Shown piece by piece: positions 16,459 through 26,009 of a DNA stretch of 64,000 nt (positions are counted from its first letter, which is position 1; each line of letters starts with the position of its first letter). The notes beneath the pieces were generated by a model. That model saw only the letters and a list, made by a program, of their open reading frames with translations. It made no database searches and had not been told where the DNA came from. The DNA is taken from NCBI GenBank assembly GCA_029237695.1, contig JAQRGA010000042.1:1-64000 (forward strand), given 5' to 3'. Made by a program: the position numbers and the translations under genes. The stretch is from Conchocele bisecta. Lineage: Eukaryota > Mollusca > Bivalvia > Lucinida > Thyasiridae.

Positions 16459-18057
16459 ATGATTAATCTTAATAAATATTTATCCGTAATATTTCTCTTA
16501 CTGCTAAGTTCATTTAGCGGCTTTGGAAAAAATATAGAATTAAAATTAGATAAAAGAACAAAAATACCTTCAATTGGAATGTCAATAAGAATTTTTTCCG
16601 ATTTAAAGAGCAGTCCTATTCAGTCTCCTCAAATTTATAAGTTAAAAAATGGAAAAGGAGAAGTTTTTGAGCTTAATAAATTATGGAAGTACAGGCAGTA
16701 TTGCGCTTCATGGAAGAGTAGAACTGCTCAGGTATCAGTTAGCGAAATGTCCATTGCCGTACCTAAAAATAGACCACGATATACTTTTAAAAAAGTTAAC
16801 TATTTAAAAACAGATGAAAAATCTATATACTGGGCAAAAAAAGAAGTAAATGAATGGTTGAATTACTATACAGGAAATAAAATTTCTAAAGGTAAATTAA
16901 TTTTTAGAACCACTTACGGTCTCAAAATTAGAGAGTATCAAACTGATAACAGAGAGAGTCAATACAGAACCTATTTTTTTACTGTTAAAGCAGGAAAAGG
17001 CGTAAAAAAATATATTGTTATTCAGTATAAGGTCAGATCTTATTTTGATTCAAAAAAAATTAAAAATTTAATATATAAATCCTTAAAGAGTATAAAGTTT
17101 TATTCAATGGTGCAGAAAAGTAAAACTTATAATGAAGGTAGAAACTCCAAATACAAAAATAGTTCTTCAGAATATAAAGATGCTAAAAGTAAAGTTTTAC
17201 AGAGTATAAAAAACCTAAAAGATTGGTGGTATCTGGATTCCGGTAATTTTATTATAACTACCAATATCTCACGTAAATCTAAAAAAGAGATTTATAAAAT
17301 TAGAACACATCTGGATAAGCTGACTAAACTCTATTCTCTCTTTTATAAGAGCAGATCAAAAATGAAACCTGTTAATGTTATTAAAATTTTTAATAAACGC
17401 AGCGACTATATAAGGTATGTAGGAGATAGCCAAAAGTGGACAGGAGGCTTATGGATGCCGGGTAAAAAAGAGCTTGTTATTTCGTCTATCGGCAATAGGA
17501 GTATTAACAGGCAGGGGCAGAGCAGTGTCTCTATATTAAACCATGAAGCTTTTCATCAATATTTACACTACGCAGCAGATGAAACAGGGACAAGTGCATG
17601 GTTTAATGAAGGGCAGGCCGCTTTTTTCGAAGGAATAGAGTTTAAAAGAAACGGGGCAAAAATACTACCTGCTAGATATCAAAACAGGATGAAATCCTTC
17701 ATCCGAAGCGGTGGAGTACCTAATATTAACGGTTTACTTTATATGAAATATAAGCAGTTTTATACTGGAAACAGCGGTTCATCAACTCGGGATAATTATA
17801 CTCTCGCATGGGGTCTAATTTATTTTTTACAAAAGGGGCTTATGTATGTTAAAAATAGATATGCCTACAGTTATTCAAAAATACTTCCCACTTATTATAA
17901 AGAGCTGATACGCACAGGAGATAAGAAAAGAGCTACTTCCAAGGCATGGAAAAGAATAAATATGAAACAGTTTACAAAAGAGTTCATCAAATTTTATAAA
18001 AGTGATTCCATGCTTAAAAAAGCTGAAAATTACAATATCATAAAAAATAAATATTAG
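16459..18057 (+). CDS. Secreted zinc metallopeptidase-like protein (DUF1570-type gluzincin)
   Basis: A 532-residue protein with a signal peptide (residues 1-23, LSVIFLLLLSSFSGFGK). The catalytic motif is HEAFH at His362-His366, and the third zinc ligand is probably Glu384 in AWFNEGQAAFFEG, the gluzincin pattern of DUF1570-like proteins seen in planctomycetes and relatives. The N-terminal ~200 residues are basic and unrecognised. It is transcribed away from the pseudopilin operon with a 216-base gap, so it could be a substrate of that system, but that is inference from position only. A terminator follows at 18174. Confidence 0.75.
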   Translation: MINLNKYLSVIFLLLLSSFSGFGKNIELKLDKRTKIPSIGMSIRIFSDLKSSPIQSPQIYKLKNGKGEVFELNKLWKYRQYCASWKSRTAQVSVSEMSIAVPKNRPRYTFKKVNYLKTDEKSIYWAKKEVNEWLNYYTGNKISKGKLIFRTTYGLKIREYQTDNRESQYRTYFFTVKAGKGVKKYIVIQYKVRSYFDSKKIKNLIYKSLKSIKFYSMVQKSKTYNEGRNSKYKNSSSEYKDAKSKVLQSIKNLKDWWYLDSGNFIITTNISRKSKKEIYKIRTHLDKLTKLYSLFYKSRSKMKPVNVIKIFNKRSDYIRYVGDSQKWTGGLWMPGKKELVISSIGNRSINRQGQSSVSILNHEAFHQYLHYAADETGTSAWFNEGQAAFFEGIEFKRNGAKILPARYQNRMKSFIRSGGVPNINGLLYMKYKQFYTGNSGSSTRDNYTLAWGLIYFLQKGLMYVKNRYAYSYSKILPTYYKELIRTGDKKRATSKAWKRINMKQFTKEFIKFYKSDSMLKKAENYNIIKNKY

Positions 18058-18173
18058 GCTGTTCTGGTAGAAGGGATTACTCTCTTACCTGATATCCGAG
18101 TATAATAAACCTGAATACTCAACAGAGTGATACAATCTTCTGAACTTGTTTATTATTCTATATACTTTACTCT

Positions 18174-18207
18174 GCGGACACCTGCGGGCAGATGTCCACA
18201 TTTTTTT
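18174..18207 (+). terminator. Intrinsic terminator after the metallopeptidase gene
   Basis: GGACACCTGC, loop GG, GCAGATGTCC form a 10-base stem with one C-A mismatch, followed by a seven-T run at 18201-18207. It is about 120 bases past the stop and points in the plus direction. Confidence 0.85.
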
Positions 18208-18256
18208 CCCTCAATTATTTAACAATCGACCTAGCTTATTTTTAAAATTTTTTATT

Positions 18257-19531
18257 TTATTGAGAAATAGAAACAGATTTACAGCCTGTTTCTTTAATAA
18301 AAATTAGGCAGATAAATGCGATGACAACTGCGGCCAAAAATGAGTAATTAGCCATACTCATTACAGAAATATCTTTACTGATATAACTGCTTATCAGGAT
18401 ATTTTGATGCTTATATAAAAACGGCATTACAGCTCCCGGAATGAACTGCATTAATGATAAACCTAAAAAAAGTACAGTATTTGCAAATGCAATTGCCGTA
18501 CCTACAAAATGCGGATCTGAATTCTCTTTAATAATAGCAAATCCGATAGGTACATTATTAGAAAATATTCCAAGAAAAAACATTAAAATAAATACCGAAG
18601 GAAGAGAGAGTTTTATCGGCTGGAGAACTATTATCAAACAGATAAACAGACCTGCACAAATCGCATAACCTACTGGTTTACGCCTGCCTATTTTTTCTGA
18701 GATAAAACCTGATAGCGACGCACCTACTGCGATACCTGCTAAAACTACGATATTTAATAAAGAAATAGTCTTAGTTGACAGACCGTATAATGCCTGATAC
18801 TGGGGGTTCCAAAAAGTAATAAATGCCAGCATAGATCCGTAAACTAAAGCTGTCATCAATGAAGCAAGTAATATCTGGCGGTTACAGATTGCCATATATA
18901 AACCTAACCAGATATTTTTTTTCACCACAGGTTTTGAGTCAGTATCCTCTATATCAGTTTTCTGAGGATGAGATTTTATCAATAGGAGTATTAACAGCAT
19001 TATGATAATTCCTATAAAACCTGTAAGTATAATTTGAGGGTTGATAATATTAAAGGACGGCATAACTGATACAATTAAAAATCCAAATAGTGCAGCAATT
19101 AAACCATTACATCCTGATGTTAAACCCGTTGCAATAGAGAACATTTTTGGCGGAAACCATCTAGCATTTAATATAACTGCCCCTACGAATGAAAAAGAAG
19201 ATCCAATACCCATTACAGCTGCGGAAAGATAAGCCATCTCTACAGAGTGTGAATTACCTAAAATAAATAGAGATGCAGTAATGAGAAATGAACCCGTAAA
19301 AAGGATATATTTCACATCAAATCTGTCAAGAATTAAACCTGCCGGTATCTGCATACAGGCATAAACCAGAATGTATACAGCTAAAACTCTGCTCACTTCA
19401 TTAGCTGTTATGGAAAATGACATTGAGATCTCTTTTGTTGCTATACCAAATAAAATATTAATAAAAAGCTGAAATGCCACCAGCAGTATTGCCACTCCCC
19501 AAATTACCCATGCTCTTTTAGAATATTCCAT
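18257..19531 (-). CDS. MFS transporter (12 membrane segments)
   Basis: A 424-residue permease of the major facilitator superfamily. Twelve hydrophobic segments can be counted, with PAGLILDRFDVKYI as the loop 2-3 signature and SEKIGRRKPVG as its repeat in the second half. The substrate cannot be told; the general look is of the anion:cation symporter or oxalate/formate-like groups. GGGAGAG lies just before the ATG. It is alone on the minus strand, and the long AT-rich region 19532-20307 contains its promoter. Confidence 0.88.
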   Translation of the reverse strand: MEYSKRAWVIWGVAILLVAFQLFINILFGIATKEISMSFSITANEVSRVLAVYILVYACMQIPAGLILDRFDVKYILFTGSFLITASLFILGNSHSVEMAYLSAAVMGIGSSFSFVGAVILNARWFPPKMFSIATGLTSGCNGLIAALFGFLIVSVMPSFNIINPQIILTGFIGIIIMLLILLLIKSHPQKTDIEDTDSKPVVKKNIWLGLYMAICNRQILLASLMTALVYGSMLAFITFWNPQYQALYGLSTKTISLLNIVVLAGIAVGASLSGFISEKIGRRKPVGYAICAGLFICLIIVLQPIKLSLPSVFILMFFLGIFSNNVPIGFAIIKENSDPHFVGTAIAFANTVLFLGLSLMQFIPGAVMPFLYKHQNILISSYISKDISVMSMANYSFLAAVVIAFICLIFIKETGCKSVSISQ

Positions 19532-20307
19532 AACTCTCCCTTTTTAAAGTTTATTTTAATCCCTTAAATCCAGTGTTTGATTATTACTATTTTACAGAAT
19601 GTAAAATATGCAGTTTCGTCAAAAACAGAGCTTAAAGTAAATAGTGTAAAATAGCTTACAAATGAAAAAATAAAAATTTTACTAGAGCTTTTCAGTGCAT
19701 TAAGATTGTTTTTAAAATAAATAAATCATAATGCAATAAAAAAAAAATTAAAAAAATTTTTACAGTTCTATAATATTACACTTAAAATAGAGCAGGTAGA
19801 ACAATTTTTAATAAGTTATTAACAGGTTATTAACATTATTAAAAGATATATAAACAGTGCAGATTTAAAATTATAAGAGAGAATAAAATAGATAAAATTG
19901 ATGTACATTAAAAATCAACAATAAATATTTTATTTCTAAAAATATTATTTTATAAAATTCTATCTATTTATTATAAATAATATTATTTAATAGATATTAT
20001 TTTAATGATAATAATACTTTTCTATTTATATAGATTTAAAAAAAATAATATACAGATCTGTTTTAAACAGTTATTTAGGCTCAAATAATAGCAATTTATG
20101 ATATATGTTATCAGAATAATGAAAACTTAGCAGCGGCTAATAATATCATCGGCAGATGGTTTATCACGATTCCTATAGCCAATGATTGGCAATCATTTTT
20201 ATATAGATATATGTTTATATATATAAAATATATTAAATTCTATATAAAAAAATAAGCATTGAATTAATCATTTATTAATTTATTTCACTTATACATCAGG
20301 TAGCGAA
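19532..20307. other. 776-base gene-free, extremely AT-rich region
   Basis: This separates the divergent MFS and nadC genes. It holds two direct copies of TTATTAACA 11 bases apart (19816-19824 and 19827-19835), long A and T runs around 19735-19760, a very AT-rich core near 19900-20050, and an inverted repeat at 20178-20197. No open frame of note is present. It could be a replication-type unwinding region, a nucleoid-protein binding region or just spacer; there is no dnaA nearby to favour an origin. Confidence 0.45.
20178..20197. promoter_or_regulatory. Overlapping inverted repeats upstream of nadC
   Basis: GCCAAT-G-ATTGGC (20178-20190) is a perfect palindrome with one central base, and it overlaps AATGATT-GGC-AATCATT (20181-20197). 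It sits about 110 bases before nadC. It may be an operator for NAD synthesis; no known regulator motif was recognised. Confidence 0.4.
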
Positions 20308-21174
20308 ATGCACTCAAGTCAAAAACTTCCATCGTTAGATTGGGACAGAATTAGTAAACTTATTAACATGTCTTTAACAGAAGATATTAAAACAGGAGAT
20401 GCCACGAGTATTTCTGTTATCCCTGAAAAAAGAGAAACCAAAGCTGTATTCGTTACCAGAGAGGAGTGCATTTGTGCAGGGCTGCCCATAGCTGAAGCAA
20501 TTTTTAAAAAATTAAACATCAATATCGAATGGATTTCATTAGTTAAAGATGGAAATTTATTAAAACCCGGTGACCAAATTGCCATAGTCAAAGGAGATGC
20601 AAGAACCATATTGACTGCAGAACGTACTGCATTAAATTTCATGCAGAGACTTTCAGGTATTGCCACAGCTACTTATCAATACGTTAAAGCATTAGGGGAT
20701 TCCAAAACTAAGATTCTAGATACAAGAAAAACAACTCCTGCATGGAGAAATTTAGAAAAATATGCTGTTGCTGCAGGTGGAGGTAAAAATCACAGAATTG
20801 GACTTTATGATAAAATAATGATTAAAGATAACCATAGATCACTGGCCGGACTTGAAGGAAAAGGCGGTATTAGCAGATCTGTAGAAAGAGCAAGAAAATA
20901 TTATCCTGAATTAGAGGTAGAAGTTGAAGCTGACACTTTTGATGAATTCAAAGAGGCTGTTAAAGCTAAAGCCGACTGGATACTTTTGGATAATATGACC
21001 AATGACCAAATGACCGAAGCTGTTAAATATAATAATAGAAGCTCTAAACTTGAAGCAAGCGGCGGGATCACACTTGCACGAATACCTTCATTGGCAAAAA
21101 TTGGCTTAGATTACATTTCAGTCGGAGCATTAACTCACTCAGTCAGAGCAATCGATATTTCATTAGAAATTTAG
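20308..21174 (+). CDS. nadC: Nicotinate-nucleotide pyrophosphorylase (carboxylating)
   Basis: Quinolinate phosphoribosyltransferase of NAD synthesis: it converts quinolinate and PRPP to nicotinate mononucleotide. It has 288 residues, the normal length. Characteristic motifs are ERTALNFMQRLSGIAT, DTRKTTPAWRNLEKYAVAAGGGKNHR, DKIMIKDNH and the closing VGALTHS. It begins a two-gene run with tilS (13-base gap). The next step, NadD, is encoded at 40494. Confidence 0.97.
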   Translation: MHSSQKLPSLDWDRISKLINMSLTEDIKTGDATSISVIPEKRETKAVFVTREECICAGLPIAEAIFKKLNINIEWISLVKDGNLLKPGDQIAIVKGDARTILTAERTALNFMQRLSGIATATYQYVKALGDSKTKILDTRKTTPAWRNLEKYAVAAGGGKNHRIGLYDKIMIKDNHRSLAGLEGKGGISRSVERARKYYPELEVEVEADTFDEFKEAVKAKADWILLDNMTNDQMTEAVKYNNRSSKLEASGGITLARIPSLAKIGLDYISVGALTHSVRAIDISLEI

Positions 21175-21187
21175 AAAATTTATTATC

Positions 21188-22588
21188 ATGCCTGTTAAAA
21201 CTGAACAGAATAGATTATTAAAATTTATAGATAAAATTTCAGCAGAAATAGATCTATCTGTTTATAAAATGATTTATGCAGGTTTTAGCGGCGGGGCAGA
21301 TAGTACAGCACTGCTGCTAGTTTTAAATGAACTTTCTAAATTTTATAAGTATAGTTTAACAGCTGTACATTTTGAACATGGTTTAAGAGGTAAAACAAGT
21401 ATTAAAGATGCTGAATGGTGCGAATATTTCTGCAAAAAAAATAGAATTAAGTTTTTAAAATACTCTCTTGATGTAAAAAATAGTCTTCAAAGGGGTGAAA
21501 ATATTGAAGCAGGTGCCAGAAGATTAAGAATCAATATATGGAAAAAACTTTCACTGTCCCAAGATTACGCTATTGCACTGGGGCATCACTCAGGAGACAA
21601 AATAGAAAACCTTTTTATTAGACTTATTCGCGGTTCAAATTCATCAGGTCTAACATCTCTGAGAATCATTAATCAGGTTAATAATATTTCTTTTATCAGA
21701 CCATTGCTCATTTTTTCTAAAGAGCAGATAATAAAACTTCTCTCATCATTAAAAATAAGCGACTGGAGAGAAGATTTATCAAATAATAAAGATATATATC
21801 AGAGAAATTTTATAAGAAATAGCATATTACCAAAACTCAAAAATAGCATACCAAACTCCTGCCCGGGATTTATTAATGCCTATAATGCACTTGAGCAAGA
21901 CGCTTTGTTTATAGAAAATGAAGCTATTTCTAAATATAAAACAGTAGAAAATAAATCTACTCTTACTTATGATTTTTTTAATACATTAGCCTCTGCTCTT
22001 CAAATAAGAGTTTTGAGATATTGGATAAAAGATGTATTGGGTTATGAGATAATTCCAAATTTAAATCTCATGACTAGATTGAGACATGAATTATCGTTGA
22101 ATTCATTTGATCAAAAATTAGTACCTATTAATCAAAATATTTTCCTAAAATTAAAAAATCAAAATATAAGTATTATCACTGATGATGAATTAAAAAACGT
22201 TTTCGTCCAGCCAATCAGCTGGAATTGGAAAAAAAAGAGTAGAATACTTTGGAATAATTATGAATTTAAGGCAGTTATTTCCAGTGATATTAATAATTTA
22301 AATACTCAAAATATCTATTTTGACACAGATGCCTTATCTGAAATAGTAATTATTCGTCACTGGAATAATGGTGATAGAATAACTCCATTTAATTCAAATA
22401 TTCCGGTAAGAGTAAAAAAAATATTTAAGAATGAAAAAATAGATTCAGAAGAGAGAAAGCAGATACCTATTCTCTGCACTGAACAAAATCAAATATTATG
22501 GATTGCCGGGGTAAGGAGATCAAATATTTCAACTTATTGCAGTGAAACTACAAAACTGGTTTTTTTCACTGTTTCTAAATTAAATTAA
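21188..22588 (+). CDS. tilS: tRNA(Ile)-lysidine synthase
   Basis: It attaches lysine to C34 of tRNA-Ile(CAU) so that it reads AUA. The ATP-binding P-loop SGGADS is at residues 34-39, with the family blocks HFEHGLRGKTS, GHHSGDKIENLFIRLIRGS and the C-terminal TilS domain (IIRHWNNGDRITPF...VKKIFKNEKID). It has 466 residues, a usual length. In an AT-rich genome that uses AUA heavily this enzyme should be essential. Confidence 0.95.
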   Translation: MPVKTEQNRLLKFIDKISAEIDLSVYKMIYAGFSGGADSTALLLVLNELSKFYKYSLTAVHFEHGLRGKTSIKDAEWCEYFCKKNRIKFLKYSLDVKNSLQRGENIEAGARRLRINIWKKLSLSQDYAIALGHHSGDKIENLFIRLIRGSNSSGLTSLRIINQVNNISFIRPLLIFSKEQIIKLLSSLKISDWREDLSNNKDIYQRNFIRNSILPKLKNSIPNSCPGFINAYNALEQDALFIENEAISKYKTVENKSTLTYDFFNTLASALQIRVLRYWIKDVLGYEIIPNLNLMTRLRHELSLNSFDQKLVPINQNIFLKLKNQNISIITDDELKNVFVQPISWNWKKKSRILWNNYEFKAVISSDINNLNTQNIYFDTDALSEIVIIRHWNNGDRITPFNSNIPVRVKKIFKNEKIDSEERKQIPILCTEQNQILWIAGVRRSNISTYCSETTKLVFFTVSKLN

Positions 22589-22630
22589 GTTGAAAAAATA
22601 TAAATTAAGTGTATTTTTATATCTCTTTAC

Positions 22631-22715
22631 GCGCGGGTGGCGAAATTGGCAGACGCGCTAGATTTAGGATCTAGTGTCTTACGACGTGCGGGTTCGAGTC
22701 CCGCCTCGCGTACCA
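22631..22715 (+). tRNA. tRNA-Leu(UAG)
   Basis: A class II tRNA with a long variable arm. The acceptor GCGCGGG pairs with CTCGCGT using two G.U pairs, the discriminator is A, and CCA is encoded. The D arm starts GGCGAAATTGGCAGACGC, the standard tRNA-Leu form. The anticodon stem CTAGA/TCTAG holds the loop TTTAGGA, giving anticodon TAG. Confidence 0.95.
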
Positions 22716-22871
22716 TTCTTATGCTCTCATTTTATATTTTATTCGTAAGTATAAATACTAGAGCATCTTTATTTCTCACCAATGGTTTACTAAATCTATA
22801 AGCTTTCTAATAAAATGAGGATGATTAAAAATAAATTTTTTATTTGGCAGTGAAATTTTTAGAGGTAGATA

Positions 22872-23003
22872 ATGGTTACTAGATATATTAGACAGCTCAA
22901 AAGTGTCCCAAGATACAGTTTATCAGAGAATGCTATTTTAGAGTATGCTTATACGAATAAACTAATTATTGATAATTTTGAACTTGGAAAGAGATATTCT
23001 TAA
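22872..23003 (+). CDS. Small unrecognised open frame, possibly a remnant
   Basis: ATG 22872 follows AGAGGTAG and gives 43 residues, MVTRYIRQLKSVPRYSLSEN onwards, ending TAA at 23001. Past that stop the same frame stays open to TGA at 23091-23093, adding about 29 residues, so this may be a slightly longer gene with one nonsense change. I recognise no family. It is the only candidate gene in the 369 bases between tRNA-Leu and the ArsR gene. Confidence 0.35.
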   Translation: MVTRYIRQLKSVPRYSLSENAILEYAYTNKLIIDNFELGKRYS

Positions 23004-23084
23004 AATATTGAATCAGATAGCAAAACCATAACAGATAGAAATTATTTATTGTTACAGAATAAAAAGGGTAGTGTAACAAATTAC

Positions 23085-23402
23085 TCACTGTGAAAGTGGG
23101 CAGTTAGTTATAATACAGGATAGCAAACCTGTTAATTGTGGTGATTTGATTTTATAATATACAGTTCTGCCATCTCTATCACTGTCAAGTAGGTCATGAT
23201 TCTTCAGCAGTCTCAAATGTTCACATGCCTGATTTGGAGGAACTTTGCAAAGCTTGGCAATTTCATTAACTGAATAGACTCCTTTAGAGAGAATCTCAAT
23301 CATTCTAATCCTCGTAGGATGTGCCATTAACTTCAAACAATCTGCAACTTTATTAATATATGAATACTCCATTAATTCTAATTTTTTACCGCTCTCACTC
23401 AT
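23085..23402 (-). CDS. ArsR-family transcriptional regulator
   Basis: A 105-residue winged-helix repressor: LKLMAHPTRIRMIEILSKG, the recognition helix region PPNQACEHLRLLKNHDLL, then the wing DRDGRTVYYKI. Five cysteines are present, near residues 23, 47, 56, 95 and 101. It is divergent from the gene for a CoA-disulphide reductase/sulphurtransferase fusion, with about 140 bases between the starts. In BigR/SqrR-type ArsR proteins two cysteines sense persulphide and control sulphur genes; a similar role is inferred here from position and cysteines, not shown. Confidence 0.88.
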   Translation of the reverse strand: MSESGKKLELMEYSYINKVADCLKLMAHPTRIRMIEILSKGVYSVNEIAKLCKVPPNQACEHLRLLKNHDLLDSDRDGRTVYYKIKSPQLTGLLSCIITNCPLSQ

Positions 23403-23544
23403 AGCACTTCAGCTCTTTCTATTTATTAAAATATTTTATATTTAATCATTGTATTTTTTTCTTATGGTAAGTAGTATATCGTAATATCGTAAGTTTTCGA
23501 TGTTTAGACTAATTATTTATATATATTTTTTTATGGAGAAAAGA
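23403..23544. promoter_or_regulatory. Divergent control region of arsR-like gene and CoA-disulphide reductase
   Basis: Both genes read outward from here. A short direct repeat, TATCGTAA (about 23478-23496), occurs twice with close spacing and could be part of an operator. GGAGAAAAG before ATG 23545 is a good ribosome-binding site and rules against the longer in-frame start at 23500. Confidence 0.45.
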
Positions 23545-25989
23545 ATGAAAGTTTTAATAGTAGGCGGAGTTGCCGGTGGTGCCAGTGCAGCAGCAAGAAT
23601 TCGCAGATTAGACGAAGAGACAGAGATTATACTTTTTGAAAGAGGTGAATACATCTCATTTGCCAATTGCGGACTACCATATCACATAAGCAAAGATATA
23701 CCTGAAAGAGAAGAACTTCTTGTAATGACACCTGAAAAATTGTACGGAAGAGCTAGAGTGGATGTCAGAATAAAACAGGAAGTTATTTCAATAAATAAAA
23801 CTGATAAAAACGTTGAAGTTAAAAACCTTGAAACTGGAAAAACATATCATGAAACTTATGATAAACTTATCCTCTCTCCCGGCTCTACTCCGTTACGCCC
23901 TACTATTCCAGGTGCTGATGACCTAGATGTTTTTGTATTATGGACAATTCCTAATATGGATAAAATAATAGCAAGGATTGATGCCAATGCAAAAAAAGCT
24001 GTTGTTGTAGGCGGTGGTTTTATCGGTTTGGAAGTTGCAGAAAATTTATCCAAAATAGGTATCGACACTACAGTAGTTGAAATGCTTCCGCAGATACTGC
24101 CTTCCATAGATATAGAAATGACAACTCCATTATTAGCATCACTGGATAACAATGGTGTAAAAGTAATTCTTAATAATGCAGTTTCATCTATAAAAAAAGA
24201 GAATAATGCATTTAATCTTTCACTGAAATCGGGTGAATTAATAAATACAGATATAGTTATATTTGCAGCGGGGGTAAAACCTAATTCAAAACTTGCAGTT
24301 GATGCCGAATTAAAAATAAATAAGCACCGCGGTATTGTTGTTAATGAAAAGATGCAGACAAGTGATCCTAACATATACGCAATTGGCGATGTTATAGAAG
24401 TAAAAGATTTAGTACTTAATACTCCCGCAATGATACCTTTGGCAGGTCCTGCAAATAAACAGGGCAGAATCGCTGCTGAAAATGTGTTAGGCGGTAAATC
24501 AAAATACAGAGGAAGTCTCGGCACATCAGTATGTAAAATATTTGAACAGACAGCTGCATCAACAGGTGTTAATGAAAAAAAATTAATTGATGCAAAAATT
24601 AAATATAAAAAACTATATATTACACCGAATTCAAATGCAGGATATTATCCTGGCAGTGCAATGATGTATATAAAAGTGCTGTTTAATGGTGAAGGTAGAC
24701 TCTTTGGTGCACAGATAGTAGGAACTAAAGGCGTTGATAAAAGAATCGATATTTTAGCAACAGCAATAAGAAATAATCTTATATTGACAGATCTTGAAGA
24801 GTTGGAATTAGCCTATGCACCGCCTTATGGTTCCGCTAAAGATCCGATTAACTTTGTAGGTTTTGTGGGTAATAACATATTGAGAGGCGATTCAGATGTC
24901 GCTTTTCCAGATACACTTAATAATAAAGATCACCTCATTGATGTAAGAGAGCCTGATGAATTCCTTATGGGAATAATTAAAAATGCAGTCAATATACCTT
25001 TGGGAGAACTAAGAGATAGGCTGAATGAAATACCAAAAGATAAAGAAGTTACTGTTTACTGTAAAGCCGGATTAAGAGGGTACATCGCAGAAAGAATTTT
25101 AAAACTCAATGGTTTCAAAGTAAAAAATTTAAGTGGCGGCTATGAAGTTTGGAGGCTGTTCAACCCTCTTGAATTAACATGCACTACTACTAATAGCAGT
25201 ACTCCTCTTAGTAAATTTGAAAATAAGAGTAAAATTAAAATGAACTCAAACATAAAAATAACAGCTGATATAAATGCCTTTGGAATTCAATGCCCCGGAC
25301 CAATAATTAAAGTTAAAGAGCATTTAGAAAAACTTAACGATGGCGAAGTTTTAAAAATAAAAGTCGGCGATATGGGATTTGCCAATGATATTCCTGCCTG
25401 GTGTCAAGCTGTAGGGCATACATTGATTGATGTCAAAAAAGATTCTAACTCTGTCATAGCTATAATTCAAAAAGGAATAAATAAACAAACGGACATTACC
25501 ACAATAGAAAACAATGGCAAAAAAAGCACCTCTATTGTACTATTCAGTAATGACTTGGATAAAGCACTGGCTGCTATGATAATAGCTTCCGGTTTCGCTA
25601 CACTTGGTCAGGATGTTTCAATATTTTTTACATTCTGGGGAATTAATGTTCTGAGAAAAGATAATCCTCCTAAAGTAAAAAAGGATATACTTAGCAGGAT
25701 GTTTGCTTTCATGATGCCCAGAGGGTCTAAAAGACTTGTACTATCAAAGATGAATATGATGGGTATGGGTACCAGAATGATGAAAAATGTAATGAAAAGC
25801 AAAAATATCAGCTCACTACCTGAATTAATGAAACAGGCACAGGAACTTGGAGTTAAATTTCTTGTATGCGAAATGGCTATGAACATGATGGGCATTCAGA
25901 AGGCAGAACTAATTGATAATGTAAAACTTGCAGGTGTTGCTAATTTTGCAGTACTCTCATCAGAAAGTAGCTCATCACTGTTTATCTGA
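23545..25989 (+). CDS. CoA-disulphide reductase / rhodanese / TusA / DsrE-like four-part fusion
   Basis: An 814-residue flavoprotein fusion. Residues 1-445 are a CoA-disulphide (NADH oxidase-type) reductase: GGVAGGASAA for FAD, the redox Cys42 in SFANCGLPYH, GGGFIGLEVAENL for NADH, and YAIGDV. Residues about 460-545 are a rhodanese with Cys506 in YCKAGLRGY. Residues about 573-645 are a TusA domain with Cys583 in GIQCPGPIIK. The last ~150 residues resemble DsrE/DsrF-like proteins (ALAAMIIASGFATLGQDVSIFFTFWG). Reductase-rhodanese fusions reduce per- and polysulphides; here the sulphur relay partners are all on one chain. Divergent from an ArsR regulator. Confidence 0.93.
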   Translation: MKVLIVGGVAGGASAAARIRRLDEETEIILFERGEYISFANCGLPYHISKDIPEREELLVMTPEKLYGRARVDVRIKQEVISINKTDKNVEVKNLETGKTYHETYDKLILSPGSTPLRPTIPGADDLDVFVLWTIPNMDKIIARIDANAKKAVVVGGGFIGLEVAENLSKIGIDTTVVEMLPQILPSIDIEMTTPLLASLDNNGVKVILNNAVSSIKKENNAFNLSLKSGELINTDIVIFAAGVKPNSKLAVDAELKINKHRGIVVNEKMQTSDPNIYAIGDVIEVKDLVLNTPAMIPLAGPANKQGRIAAENVLGGKSKYRGSLGTSVCKIFEQTAASTGVNEKKLIDAKIKYKKLYITPNSNAGYYPGSAMMYIKVLFNGEGRLFGAQIVGTKGVDKRIDILATAIRNNLILTDLEELELAYAPPYGSAKDPINFVGFVGNNILRGDSDVAFPDTLNNKDHLIDVREPDEFLMGIIKNAVNIPLGELRDRLNEIPKDKEVTVYCKAGLRGYIAERILKLNGFKVKNLSGGYEVWRLFNPLELTCTTTNSSTPLSKFENKSKIKMNSNIKITADINAFGIQCPGPIIKVKEHLEKLNDGEVLKIKVGDMGFANDIPAWCQAVGHTLIDVKKDSNSVIAIIQKGINKQTDITTIENNGKKSTSIVLFSNDLDKALAAMIIASGFATLGQDVSIFFTFWGINVLRKDNPPKVKKDILSRMFAFMMPRGSKRLVLSKMNMMGMGTRMMKNVMKSKNISSLPELMKQAQELGVKFLVCEMAMNMMGIQKAELIDNVKLAGVANFAVLSSESSSSLFI

Positions 25990-26009
25990 TAAACTATTAA
26001 TAAATTTAA

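Noticed and set aside
23856..24524. 222-codon minus-strand frame
   Set aside because: It lies entirely opposite the well-supported reductase fusion; a shadow of its codon pattern.
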